Source of the DNA: Siphonodentalium dalli
Taxonomy: Eukaryota; Mollusca; Scaphopoda; Gadilida; Siphonodentaliidae
NCBI GenBank assembly: GCA_032622095.1
Contig: CP136064.1
Coordinates: 195,145,948 to 195,209,947, forward strand
Reading direction: 5' to 3'
Length of the DNA stretch: 64,000 bases
Shown: piece by piece, positions 34,669-46,341 of the stretch
Layout: every line of letters begins with the position of its first letter
Position numbering within the stretch: the stretch's first letter is position 1
Program-made: the position numbers and the translations under genes
Notes under the pieces: generated by a model
What the model saw: the letters and a program-made list of their open reading frames with translations, nothing else
Database searches by the model: none
What the model was told of the DNA's origin: nothing

Positions 34669-36717
34669 TAGGCCTTTTATTTTTGATAAAGTGGTTTACG
34701 GAATTTTTGCCCATTGGTTCAGTCGGGTCGGACGAAAAAAAATAAAAAATAAAATGGCAATATCTATTTTTTTTTTTAGGTTCGTAAACATGTATGTCAG
34801 CACTTCTGTCAGGGGGCTTCCAGAATGAAGATAATACATTTTATTACACTCCTATGCGCGATTTCCATTGAAAACGCTGTTAATTAAAATTGGTAATGTC
34901 ACTAGTGAATTATGTCATTTCCCGTGACCTCATTGACGTTACGTCGCTTACTGATCTAGACTGAATTTTCTATGGTTGATCTTTATCCACATCGGGACTT
35001 TTAAGCATTCATTCTGTGTGTTTTAATCATATTTGGCGAACCAAATTGATGCAGAAGTGTAATAAATAGAGTAATCAATTAGTTCCGAGAATTACGTTCA
35101 ATAATTCACTCGAGGCGAGAGACGTTTGGGTAAGAAACTCGTGCGCTAACGCGCACTCGTTTCTTACCGACGTCTCTCACCTCTCGTGAATTATTTAACG
35201 TAATTCTCGGAACCAATTGATTACTCTCTATATACTTGGGAAAAAAACACAATATTTGGTGTCAATATTCCGAATAATTAAAAAAAATAAAGATTTGAGA
35301 ATTTTTTAATGTTGAGTATACTGCTCCACAGATATATTGCATCTGCCAGTATTAAAGTCACGGCTTTCCATCCATATATTACTCTAGTGACCCAAATAAA
35401 TGTACCTGTACGATTATTATTTTTAAAGTGAAAGTCCACCCTGTAGTCTGTACGATTCTTATTTGGGCCCTACTATTATTAAATTTAATGAAACATTTCT
35501 GATTTATTGGAATGCTCACATAAAAGTGTACATTACGTGGAAGAATAACATGTAAATTTGTGCCAAGACACCGCCCTTCTCAATCCCAGCGCAACATATA
35601 TGTTATCGGGTCAACGTTGGTGTGTTTTCGGCCGTTTTCCCAACATGGAAACACATTTCTGCTCCCAGTTTCCCAAACATTTCCAGCCCGTTCTATTATT
35701 CCGACCCCTACGATTATTAGAAATCATAGCATTTTCCACACCGTACGATTATTCCGACCCGTACGTTTATTCGGGACATGAGAGTATATCAAAGAATGAC
35801 ATCACAGGAAGCCTGTCAGCCCCTTTAAACGGGTAGGACAATTTTACAAAAATCATGTGTGTGGACACAGTTCATCATGTGATGATGCCTCCCCATTGCT
35901 CCTTCAACTCCCACCCCAATTAGTATGTTTTACTTCACCCCCCCCCCCCCACACCAAATTAACTTCACCCCATGGCTGCACCCAAGTTCACAAAAACTTC
36001 TAGTTTACTCCATGGTCAAAATAATTCAAAACAATTTTTTAACAGGACACCCAAATAATCAACAAACGGGTTTAAATTTTAATAGTACCATAAATCTGCA
36101 GTATACCGGTTTGCATCTCCGACCAGCGTTTGAAAACTGAAGGTATTCGTGACCAATAAATGTATAAAGCCGACAAATGTCCGATAAATTGATGACACCT
36201 GTTTACACTTCCGGGTTTGGAAGATGAAATACATGGGACATAACTCCAAATTCCAATCGATTTAAAAGTGCAGATTTTTACAAAAGTATAACTGGACATG
36301 TACCTTTTAGGTGGAAGATTGTTATAAGCATTTTTTTTCTTGTTGGCATCGAGCATTTACATCAATATTAGGTTAATACTGATTTTCGTCGCGCTCTCCA
36401 TGACGGTCGTAGTGATAAATCATATCACGAAATTTGGAAACGCCTTCACCATGAAGAGCGCGACTATTACAAAAGCTACCCAGTATCGATTAAATACTGT
36501 ACTAATTGTACGGGAATGACTCGCCGAGATCAGGGGATGAGTTTGCCCGATCAAAAACTGATATGAAAAGTATGATGGTCGGAGAAATGATTTATTTTTT
36601 ATAGTCGGAGGAAATAATAAAAAAAAAAATTATAATCGGGTTTTTTTTTTTTAAGCGGACGTATTTTAAAGGGGTCGGCGGATCCGTAAACCACTAAATA
36701 AAAAAAAAGAGGCCTTA
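34669..36717. mobile_element. Putative DNA element (2.05 kb), decayed
   Basis: Left TTAGGCCTTTTATTTTTGAT...AGTGGTTTACGGA and right TCCGTAAACCACT...AGGCCTTA are imperfect inverted ends of about 35-40 bp. No clear target duplication (ACAGCAGT against GCTACAGT). It carries a nested palindromic MITE at 35067-35229 and TACGATTATT repeats near 35700-35770. No transposase was seen. Confidence 0.45.
35067..35229. mobile_element. Palindromic MITE flanked by TA
   Basis: A near-perfect 163-bp palindrome. GAGTAATCAATTAGTTCCGA ... TCGGAACCAATTGATTACTC arms continue through AATAATTCACTCGAGG and AAGAAACTCGTGCG to a CTAA centre. Confidence 0.8.
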
Positions 36718-36871
36718 GCTACAGTGTATTGGCAGTCAAGGAATATAACCATGGTTTATTTGATGCATTTAATCATGGTGCCACAGAAGACACAGAACAG
36801 TTAACTGCTGTGCAGTTATGGTCTGACCGCAGTTATAAATGCATAATAACCCCAGTTTAATACTGGGTCAA

Positions 36872-37318
36872 TTACTTAGGCTGAAGGGGTCACTATCATC
36901 ATGCGACGTGCAGTTGAGTACCAAGCTTAATATTTTGTGCGGTCGAGTATCTCGCTTAACGAATCAGACACCATCAGTGCAGTTGAGTACTGCACTTTAC
37001 AAAATCTCACAGCTAAAGAAGATTACCGATATCATCTGGTAAATTGCTTTTATTTTTGTAGAATTCCAGTGTTCAAAACAAAACGAAAATACAAGCTGGT
37101 GTCACAGAAAGTTTAAAGATGCACCGTATATCCTTACATTTAAATCGTTTGATGGTAATCATCCCTTTGTATCATGTGATCCCAGTCCAATATTTCGTAA
37201 AGTGAGGTACTCAACCACATTGATTCGTTAAGCGAGGTAATCGACCACACAAAATATTAAGCTGGGTACTCAACCGCACGTAGCATGATAATAGTGACCC
37301 GTTCAGCAATACTTAGGG
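36872..37318. mobile_element. Foldback element (~450 bp)
   Basis: Arms 36872-37010 and 37190-37318 are inverted (GCAGTTGAGTACCAAGCTTA against AAGCTGGGTACTCAACCGCA). The loop of about 180 bp is unrelated. Confidence 0.7.
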
Positions 37319-37390
37319 CAGTGCCGTTTTCATCTATTTTAGTATATATTACCGCGCTTGTATATATTGTTTTAAAGAATATGATGAACT

Positions 37391-37500
37391 TGTTCGGTAT
37401 GTGAAACTGATCAGTTAGTATCCAGGTTCTATGCCAACTGGAGGAATGTACCATTCTACTAATATCGCCGAAAATCTGAAGCAAATCGACCGTACCACTC
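37391..37500 (+). repeat. Dispersed repeat, copy 2 of 2
   Basis: Matches 5769-5885 across about 110 bp (GTGAAACTGAT-AGTTAGTAT...ATGCCAACTGGA-GAATG). Confidence 0.6.
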
Positions 37501-38039
37501 CATAGAATACATCGTCTGAACTACGCTCAAATGTAAATATTTACTACTCAATTCGGGACGCATCTATCGGCGATAAACTAACGAAAACGATTTCGCAATC
37601 GAGAGTCACTATTTTTAATTAATATATGAGAATGACGGCTTTGTTGTAAATTTGGATTAGTATTTGTAAAAATTACTACGTTGAACACGATTATTCTCCA
37701 TTTATATTTTATCACCCTTTTTCACATCACTTTAATACAATGATGCATGCTTGCAGCATACTATGGGTTAATTGTATTTGGGTGTTTACATGAGAGCATA
37801 TGAACGTGTGCTGGCCACCGCGCAACCTGAGTTTCACTCACTCCAGGCAGGAAATAATTAGGTTTGGGGACTCTATAGTTTGTTTGCATATAGATCGGAA
37901 GCACAGAACAAATTAATATTAACATTGAGAGGAAATTGCAAAGTTTCCTCAAATAGGATGACTTAATATATGATTGTGTCATTTGTGTGCAGTTATGTGA
38001 TCTATCATAAATAAGATTCAGATATCGATGAATAAACTT

Positions 38040-38303
38040 TATTGACCCAATAATGTTGTTGAACTTTATTCAATTATTCAAATACAGCCCAGCGGTACAA
38101 CACCATAATGAAAAATCAGCTCGATATTGTTCACACATTCGTCTTCTACATTCATAATATGGTGAGAAACATTCATTGGATTTGTTGAGAGGAAGTAGCA
38201 GCAGATCCAGAGGGATTGGTAACGAACAAGTCCATGAGTAATCCCATCCCCTCTGGTTGTAGCAGACTCCAGCAATGATATTTACAGTCATAGTTAAAAC
38301 CAA
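38040..38303 (-). other. Possible 3' end of a minus-strand transcript or retroelement
   Basis: A 77-codon frame ends at 38070 and is followed by two AATAAA signals (near 38043 and 38066), then AAGTTTATTCATC. The residues match no family I know. It may be the 3' end of an unrecognised retroelement or a chance frame. Confidence 0.25.
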
Positions 38304-38896
38304 TCAATTATCACAATTATCTACAATTTATGAGAGTGTATATTTGATAACATCTAACAACCACCTGGGTTCCAAGTTCTAACATTATTCATGACATCAA
38401 ATGAAGAGCTTTAGTAATAGGGGCCTGTGAACTTAGATTTTGGTTCGAATTGAATCTCAAATCAAACATTCGAAAATTTATCCCCGAAATTTAAAAATTT
38501 AAATCATCAATATTTACGTCGAAATTTCCCCCAAAAGAAACGAGGATCTTGTATATACAAACCGTATTCACTTGTGTCATTATTGTTCATGTATAAAGCT
38601 CAATTCTGAGTAACTTGACATTTGTCTAACTGATTTGATTCCCGAATTAGCGAAATAATCAATAATGACAATCACCAGTGGGGTTTGTTGACACCAAGAA
38701 GTGAAGACACTTGCGATTTTATGAGATTTGAGGCAAATACGTACCATTGAATTGCGTTCCAAACATTTATGTTGTAGTCGTATGCGATTAGTTATTCAAT
38801 AACTGGGTACAGTTGCAGAATTAAAATTTCTATGAGAGTTTTGTATGGGTTTCTATGAGAGTTTTTCATATCATGGATTCATGGATACAAGGTCAT

Positions 38897-39297
38897 TTAA
38901 CCCTTTACCCAACAGAAGGGCCCTGTGCCAATGCATTCTCTTATATATGCGAGTCGACCATAGGTCGCCTCGCATATATAAGAGAATGCATTGGCTTAAC
39001 ACATTAAAAATTATAAAATTGTTAAAGAATGTAAGAAAAAAATGGTAAAAAGTGTTAAAAAAAGATTTTGTTTAGGCCAATGCATTCTCTTATATATGCG
39101 AGGCGACCTATGGTCGACTCGCATATATAAGAGAATGCATTGGCACAGGGCATAACTGTAACCATCACAATGTGGTCAAGGAGCCGGTTCCAATGATATC
39201 CATATTTGTATGGTTCTATTGAGACAGACCGAAGATATTTTAGGCTGTTGAAGCTTTATTTGGCCGGTTTTGGCCGGTTTGTTGGGTAAAGGGTTAA
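38897..39297. mobile_element. piggyBac-like TTAA element (401 bp)
   Basis: Perfect 17-bp inverted ends TTAACCCTTTACCCAAC. Two copies of the CTCTTATATATGCGAG palindromic module, in opposite order of centre (GTCGACCATAGGTCGCC and its complement), surround an AT-rich spacer. It lies next to exon 1 of the RERE-like gene, and the exon frame runs into it. Confidence 0.8.
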
Positions 39298-39369
39298 ATC
39301 ATATTTAATATATATGTCTCCACTGAACCGAGGGGAACCCAGGCAATATGCTCTCTTCAAAGACCAGAC

Positions 39370-39669
39370 CTGTTGAAGCATGATAAACTCACCAGTAGGG
39401 CAGTACATCTTATTATCAAGACTGCTCTCAAATGACACTATAGTTTCTCCTTTTAAAGTCAGCTTCCCGAGACTTCGACTTCCAATTTTCCGACCACATG
39501 GTGCAGACATGGTAACGACGCCACAGCTCCCAATGTTGGGCTTAATTTCTCTCTTAGGAGGTTTAAGCTTCGGCTCTTTCTTGGTGTCATCTCCGGACAT
39601 GGTCTCGGCATCGGACCGCGCAGAATCACCAGGTTCATCCTTGACCACTGGTAATGGTTCCAGCATCAT
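39370..39669 (-). CDS. RERE: RERE/atrophin-like protein, exon 1 (N-terminus)
   Basis: Encodes the first 100 residues of a BAH-domain nuclear co-regulator of the atrophin/RERE family. The ATG at 39669 is paired with a second ATG and has an in-frame TGA 18-20 bases upstream within the same exon. A splice acceptor (…ttactag) at 39699-39700 suggests a 5'UTR exon precedes it. Residues 8-45 are acidic and lysine-rich, include a sumoylation-type VKDEP, and resemble the charged segment before the BAH domain of RERE. Residues 75-98 (GETIVSF…YCPTGEFIML) look like the start of the BAH fold. The frame runs on to 39256, but the last 37 codons enter a transposon. The CAG/GTCTGG donor at 39369 gives phase 0 and joins the next exon in frame. 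That donor is weak beyond GT, so the exact end is less certain than the exon itself. Confidence 0.62.
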
Positions 39670-39768
39670 ATAATTTCCCTTATTCTTTCAATCCATTCCT
39701 AGTAATAAAATAATAAAAATCAGAATGGGAATAATAACACTCATTGGTCCAAAGCTTTAAGCCAACGA

Positions 39769-40024
39769 CAAACAAGAGCATTGCTAGGGCATGGCAAAAT
39801 ACGTCTGTGCTAATTCCAACAAAGGGCAATCACTCTGGTAAAAAAATTGGCGGGCAGAACCAAAATTTGAACTAAACCTGTATTCCTGTGCTAGTAAACC
39901 CACATACCAAATTTTCATTCAGTTGAGAGTATCTAAAGTTATCATCCGGAAACCAGAAGCGAACAGACGAATGAACAGACCAATAACATAATAACATCCA
40001 GTTTTTATTTAAATGGGCATATAA
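39769..40024 (+). repeat. Dispersed 'GGGCAATCACTCTGG' repeat, single unit
   Basis: AACAAGAGCATTGCTAGGGC ... AAGTTATCATCCGGAAACCA ... AATGGGCATATAA. Same family as 16824 and 45921. Confidence 0.75.
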
Positions 40025-40305
40025 AAATAAGTAATACAACAGTGATGTTCAAGGTTATTTATAGTGTAACCATGGAATGCGACATCAATGATTATTGGCA
40101 ATTGATCAATGTCTTTATAAATTTCTAAATGTGCTAGTCAATGTTAACTTGGTGATATGTCATCATAAATTCATTTGTTTGCACCGAAGAATGCATGAGA
40201 CCCACTGGGAAAGCTTTGCACTAATAAGCATTATTATTCCCATCATTTCATGATTTGGATAATTAAGACTTACCATGGACACTGATACTAATTAACATAA
40301 GTATT

Positions 40306-40559
40306 CAAGCCTTGAAATAGTGTGCCTGTCATTTGCAGAATGAGGTCCCCAGAGGGTGAATTTAGTGATGCTACCCCGCATAGCGGGCTAGCATCACCAA
40401 ATTCACCCTCTGGGGACGTCATTCTGCCGAGGTGCAAGCAGAATGAGGTCCCCAGAGGGTAAATTTGGTGATGCTAGCCCACTATGCGGGGTAGCATCAC
40501 TAAATTCACCCTCTGGGGACCTCATTCTGCAAATGACAGGCACACTATTTCAAGGCTTG
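40306..40559. mobile_element. Double palindromic hAT-type MITE
   Basis: The 254-bp element is one long palindrome made of two smaller ones: CAAGCCTTGAAATAGTGTG at the left and its complement at the right, with GAGGTCCCCAGAGGGTGAAT cores. The flanks TAAGTATT (40298-40305) and TAAGTACA (40560-40567) share 6 of 8. Confidence 0.8.
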
Positions 40560-40573
40560 TAAGTACATGTATG

Positions 40574-40786
40574 TTAACCCTTCCATGACTGGAGCTTCCT
40601 GAAATTTTGCGAAAACCCTTGCCAATGCATTCTTTATATATGCGAGTCTCCCATAGGGATGTAAGCCAGCTAGTGCATTCTCTTATATATGAAAGGCTTC
40701 CTATGGGAGACTCGCATTAAATGAGAATGCATTGGCACAGGACCTTTAATACTGCAACAGCACAGCTCCCATCATGAAAGGGTTAA
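40574..40786. mobile_element. TTAA element with two CTCTTATATATG-type modules
   Basis: TTAACCCTTCCATGACTGGA ... CTCCCATCATGAAAGGGTTAA. Modules at about 40618-40660 (truncated) and 40670-40738. It starts 15 bp right of the MITE above. Confidence 0.8.
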
Positions 40787-41089
40787 CAGCAGTAATGTTA
40801 ACTATAGAAATTCTCAGTTATGCTATATTTAGTTTCAATATCAGGCTACAATAAGTAAATGATTCTGATCAAATGTTTTTTACATAGTTGAACAATTATG
40901 AGATGTAGGCAATGAACATTTTATATGTGATGTAGACAATGTGTAGGACAAATCTATCACCTTGTATTTTAATTCCATTGCACATTCCCACAATTTCCCA
41001 CAATAACAATTTAGTGTTGTGACAGTCATAGAGAAACTAATCCCTAGAGTGCCTAGTAAAGGATCCCCGATCCATAATTTAAAACAAAT

Positions 41090-41383
41090 TTAATCTCTTT
41101 GCTGCTGTGACATTGGTAACTATTATGAACATCAAAATGCATGTTGTGTGCTCTGTTATGTTAAACTGAACAGGGAGACAATATATTTTTTAGAAAGATT
41201 CAATCTCCTAGTTTGAAATAGTTTGATGTTCCAAGATGTAAATTATAACAGCCTAGAAGTAAGTTTTTGAGCTTTCATGATATTCCTGTTACATGTATAT
41301 TTCCCACTTGCAAATGGCCATAATGTCAATGGCCCCACACACAATGTCATGACATGATTCAGCTTCAGCAGTGAAGAGGTTAA
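41090..41383. mobile_element. TTAA element, 'CTCTTTGCTGCTG' family
   Basis: TTAATCTCTTTGCTGCTG at the left and CAGCAGTGAAGAGGTTAA at the right. An isolated right end of this family is at about 15210-15227. Confidence 0.6.
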
Positions 41384-41436
41384 AAAATGTTAATTTTGAG
41401 AGAAACTATACAGGATGCTATCTGTTTCTTACATGT

Positions 41437-41646
41437 GATGCCCTAAATAATTGACTCCTTAACCACAGCAGAATTATGGGTAATTTTTCAGGATTTAGTC
41501 GGAAATATGGCTTGTTGACATTCATCGGAAAGCTCTCACTGAGAGCTTTCCAATGAATAGCAACAAGCCATATTTCTGATTAAATCCTGAAAAATTACCC
41601 ATAATTCTGCTGTGGTTAAGGAGTCGATTATTTAGGCATTACTGTA
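41437..41646. mobile_element. Tc1/mariner-like foldback MITE, full copy
   Basis: Both arms and the AGCTCTCACTGAGAGCT centre are present. It ends GGCATTACTGTA. Confidence 0.85.
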
Positions 41647-42466
41647 TACCAACCAGTTCACTATGATATTTCACTCTTGTTAATTCTCAAATGGCATATA
41701 TAAATTTGGAGGTTTATCAGAGGGTATCTGTTCCAGACAGGAATGCTCAACTAAATCACAGTGTGAAAATGTTAATAGTTCTACGAACCTACAGTAGGTG
41801 ATATCCTCTTCTAAGTGTTATTGATAAAGCTGCAGTGCTTACTGTTTATCAACACTGTGGCAGGATCTGTCAAAGAAGATAAGACAACCCTGAAATCACT
41901 CATTATATCATGCATTAGTAGTTTTCCTATTTGCTTGAGTTAACTATTTGAGTATTGGCCAATCAATCCGAGCAAAAATTATATTATTCCAATAATAATT
42001 TATGGTTCATAAATGAAACCTAAAATGTAAACATGAGCCCAGCAATGGCAATAATATACACTGAAGACACAAATCAATACCACCCATTTACTAGTACATG
42101 TACAGTGTATATTAAACAATTTTCTGATGTTCTAAGTTTGAAAATCGTTGACATTGGGCATTGGCACTTTGTTTATTAATTGGGACCAGTAAATAATTTT
42201 AAAAAAGATATAGTTTTCACAAGCATATAAATTTTGGTTCTGCTATTTGTATTTGTGTGCTTTCGAATAGGAAGGGTAATTGATGCTGAATGTGAAATAA
42301 TGTCTAAATTGGTAGTAGCCTAAATTAATCCAGCTAATCATATTTTCTACAATATGAAGATATCAGACCTCTACACTCCAGCATTGGCATTCTTATATTT
42401 CTCCATATAGTTTGGAACAATTTAATTATAAGCAGTCAATCAGTCTTTGTAAACATACTCAGATTC
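41647..42466. other. No gene recognised
   Basis: AT-rich. No frame, repeat border or splice pair could be supported. Confidence 0.5.
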
Positions 42467-42677
42467 ATAACCCTTTGAGTGCCAGGTCCGATTTTTGTAT
42501 CAACTCATATACCCTGTGCCAATGCATTCTCTTATATATGCGAGTCGACCATAGGTCGCCTCGCATATATAAGAGAATGCATTGGCCTAATCCAAAAAAA
42601 ATAATTGTTTTTTTAGGGCACTCTGCAGACCATAAATTAGGGCCGATAAGATCGGCCCCTGGCACTAAAAGGGTTAA
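42467..42677. mobile_element. TTAA-type element, 'GAGTGCCAGG' TIR, with CTCTTATATATGCGAG module
   Basis: Left ATAACCCTTTGAGTGCCAGG, right CCTGGCACTAAAAGGGTTAA. The single internal palindromic module is the same as in 38897-39297, although the TIRs differ beyond TTAACCCTTT. Confidence 0.75.
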
Positions 42678-43378
42678 GGATACTGAGTCTTTAGTATTCC
42701 TGCAAACTTTTCATTTCACCGAAGGCTTGCGATATTGCCCCGATTTACATCACATCATGCTGCAATAATCATTTTAATTGGACTCCTTTATCTTGGTGCT
42801 ACTAATATTGAGTTCTGATTGCTGCTATATCAATGTGGAATCCTGGGGTTGGGAAATTAAAACTCTACGAAAAGTCATCAGACCCACTATTTTATATATG
42901 AGTATGTATTTTACTTCAGCTTGGTTGTCAATCCACAGATCGAATGCTGTAAAACAATTGGCTGTCAAACATTTATCCATTATTTCTTAATAACCTAAAT
43001 TTCTTGATTACTTTAGCTACGTAAATAACATCAGCATTGTGTGATATGACCATGTCTGGATACTGCATGCCTAAAACATGAAAACTATTTGATACCTCCG
43101 ACGATTTAAAATAGAATTTTTTGTGTTGTGTGAGAAATCTTTTGAAAAGGAATGCCCTGTCAATAGCTGTACTGCTAACCTTCAGTGAACATGTACTAGT
43201 ACCTAGAGATATCAACAAGACTCGTGCTAACATCTCCAAAGAAATGAAATTGAAACTAACAACTGAGTGCTGCAGCCGAAATATATCAGAAAAATGCGTG
43301 CACAGCATGCCATTGTGTGACACTTGTCATTAGCCAATCAAAAACGATGAATTGATGACACTTCTTGATCAATTCAGT
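42678..43378. other. No gene recognised
   Basis: A 116-codon minus-strand frame at 42973-43323 has no domain I recognise, and no other evidence was seen. Confidence 0.4.
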
Positions 43379-43812
43379 TGTGGAGCTCAGTGATCCAGTG
43401 GTTAGCGCGTCGGACTTGCCTTCGCTGTCAGCAAAGCAAGGCGAGTTCACAGCCCGATGTTAGTCTAATGTGAGTTTCACACAGCAGTGGCTTGGCCGAA
43501 TTGATCGGTGTGCAATTGTCTGATTGCATGTACAGTACACTGTTCATATTTCGCACCAAGTTGTGACCCTTGAGCATGGTCGCTTGTACTGTGTCTGTTT
43601 CGCACCACCAATGCGTTGAAAAGGGTACTTGATCATGAGCAGTGAAAGATATTGTCAGTATGCTAGCGACATTGTGGATGTACCTCCCCCTGTCCACAGG
43701 GAGCAGTAGATGGTTACTGAGTGTTCAGGCTCATCAGGGTAATAATTGCCCCTGGCATTGGAACAGGGTACCTGTAGAATGTGTGTAATAAATGGATTGA
43801 TTATCAATCAAT
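43379..43812 (+). mobile_element. tRNA-derived SINE (~430 bp)
   Basis: The head has a pol III A-box-like TGATCCAGTGGTTAGCGCG (43391-43409) and a B-box-like GAGTTCACAGCCCGA (43443-43457), at tRNA-like spacing. The body runs through TTTCACACAGCAGTGGCTTG to a 3' part CAGGGTAATAATTGCCCCTG, then AATAAATGGATTGATTATCA. It makes no protein and would depend on LINE enzymes to move. The 90-codon minus frame inside it is by chance. Confidence 0.75.
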
Positions 43813-44865
43813 ATTTGGAGGTTACTGTATATAATGATTGACAGCTTGTCTGTTTCAACTTTATTTGCCATTTTACTTCTACCTTCTGCTTATAGTGTTC
43901 GCCTGCAAAATGACTGATTAAATTATAAGAAATAATTCTTGTTTCGATTAAGGTTACGCAGTTATAACTGAACAGTTAGAAGAAATATTTTCTATAATGC
44001 ACCACACAAGTTATAAAATTTGTCTTTTTAGTTAAAACTGCATATAACCTTAATCAAACCAAGAGTTATTTCTCAATTAATAAAATTAAGAAAGATAAAT
44101 TATGAGTTGTTCATTGATCATAAGTCATCAATTAATTATGGCTTTGTACATGTACCTTCCCGGACCCCCAACCCAATCAATTGGGCATACCATGATGAAT
44201 TGAGAATTGTATTAGTTGGCCCCGAGTATCACTGAATGAGATGATGGGAATGCAACATGATGGAGAAACAGGAACAAAAACAACACAAAACAAACTGGAA
44301 ACCAGTGGTTCTGCATATTGAACTGTTGTCACCATGCATGTTCATGTTCGTTAAACTCATCTATTAAAACAGAGCCATAATAATGTGACTGGCTATGATG
44401 GAGCGGATCGTTGTAGATCAATATGCTAAAACTTATCCTTTTACATGTATGTAACAATGCAGCGTCTGCATAGAACACTATTAAACAAACAATAAATATT
44501 TACAATTAATCGCGACTGAAATCTCAAGATCACTAAAATAATCACGAAGAATCGAAAGTGTCAAATCCAAACACGATCGGGTGCAGAATTGTAGCAACAG
44601 GTAACTTCATATTTATCATCACACTGATCATTTATCACAACATGTTTATTTTGATCGAGAACACTGTCGAGAACCTTAATAATTGTGACAATAATAAAGA
44701 ATTTTTTATCAGAATTTCCTAGTGGCAACTAATTTTGATTCAATGAAGGACTGAACTGAACTGAAAACATTACACTGTTACCTAAATAACAGAGAATTAC
44801 ATCAGCATTATTCTTGTTAGGAATTAGGCATGCCAAGCCTTTATCTGTAAATCACCAAAAACTTT
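43813..44865. other. No gene recognised
   Basis: AT-rich sequence without repeat borders or supported exons. Confidence 0.5.
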
Positions 44866-45298
44866 TTAACACTTTCATGATGGGACCATAGGTCGCCTCG
44901 CATATATAAGAGAATGCAATTTTTAATATTTTTGTTATCAATTTTGCTTAAATTCTTGACAATTTTTATAAATTTTTTCTTCTTTTTCGTACATTATTTA
45001 ACAATTTTATTATTTTTTCTTACATTCTTTAAACAAATTTTATCATTTTTTATATTTTTTTCTTACATTCTTTAACAATTTTTATTATTTTTTTCCATTA
45101 TTTCTTACATTCTTTAACACTGTTTTTTCCATTTTTTCTTCCATTTTTTAACAATCATAAAAAATAATATAAAATTTGTTGCCAATGCATTCTCTTATAT
45201 ATGCGAGGCGACCTATGGTCGACTCGCATATATAAAGAGAATGCATTGGCACAGGGTTTTCACAAAATTTCAGGAAGCTGCAGTCATTAAAGTGTTAA
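44866..45298. mobile_element. TTAA element with AT-rich tandem spacer
   Basis: TTAACACTTTCATGATGG ... AGTCATTAAAGTGTTAA. Half a CTCGCATATATAAGAGAATG module at the left and a full one near 45180-45250. Between them is a TTTTTTCTTACATTCTTTAA tandem array. An AT-poor-to-rich expansion relative to the sister copies. Confidence 0.75.
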
Positions 45299-45920
45299 TG
45301 GACTTAAAACACATGGATTCAGAGATTTCAGGCAGACATAAAAACACTTACACCAGTTAAGTTGATCGAGCACTATATGGCCTGGAATATTTGAAACAGC
45401 ATTTGAATACTGTTCGAATTTCAGATATTTTTACGTCCAGTAAATATAGCCTGTGAATGCTAACTCAAAAATGAGCACAACTGACAAATTCATTGGACTG
45501 AAATCCGATGTACACTTGACATGTGTATTCATATGAGAAGTCCATATATCAAATTTGAACTTGATCATCCAGAAATCACATAATGACGTACTCACACATG
45601 AACAAGCACACAGATGGAACATCTCAGTTAATTATTTTCAAGATCAAGAGTGATATAACATTTGCTTAGTCTATAAATACAAGGTTAATAGGTGTAAACT
45701 GACATGCAATTAATTTAATTCTAAGACTCAGGTACACTTCACATTTAACCAACAAATAGGATCGATCATTTGGGGTTATATATAGTCTTCACACTGCCTT
45801 GAAAAGATTTGAACTGAACAGGCAATGCAGCAATATGGTATCTAAATTCCTGATCAGATGATAGATACAGTCTCAATTTTCAACAATGATAAGTCCATGA
45901 ATTTCACTAATACATGAATA
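45299..45920. other. No gene recognised
   Basis: AT-rich sequence with only chance frames. Confidence 0.5.
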
Positions 45921-46341
45921 ACAAGAGCATGCCGTCGGGCGTGGCATAATACGCTGGTTTCTGGAGTAGAGTGGGGCAAGGTTTAATTCATTTGTTTGAA
46001 ACCTTTGACTTAAGACGAAATAATAACAAATATAAAACACAATAACTTCAAGTGTGGTATATTTTTGACTGAAAAATACACATACCAAATCAGAATCAGA
46101 AACCAAAATCTAAGTTGAAAAAAGGGCATAACTCAGTCAAAATCATGCGGACGATACCCATATTTGAACTTGATCTGTATTTTGGGGTGGTAAACTAATA
46201 TACCAAATTTGGTTCAGTTTACTTGATTCAATCTAAAGTTATCATCCGGAAACCAAAAGCGGAAGTACGACAGATGACGGACAACGGATGGACAGACAAC
46301 CCATTTACATAATACGACTGTTTTTTCAAACGGGCGTATAA
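45921..46341 (+). repeat. Dispersed 'GGGCGTGGCATAATACG' repeat, two internal units
   Basis: ACAAGAGCATGCCGTCGGGC ... AAGTTATCATCCGGAAACCA ... TACGACTGTTTTTTCAAACG GGCGTATAA. The start GGGCGTGGCATAATACG is roughly inverted at the end (CGTATAA). Confidence 0.75.

Larger units (their letters stand above)
34101..39369 (-). other. Intron 1 of the RERE-like gene
   Basis: About 5.27 kb between exons 1 and 2, bordered by GT...AG on the minus strand. It holds the 34669-36717 DNA element with a nested palindrome, a foldback at 36872-37318, a dispersed repeat at 37391-37500, a possible minus-strand polyadenylated tail near 38040-38303, and the TTAA element 38897-39297, which ends only about 70 bases from exon 1. 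Confidence 0.65.
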
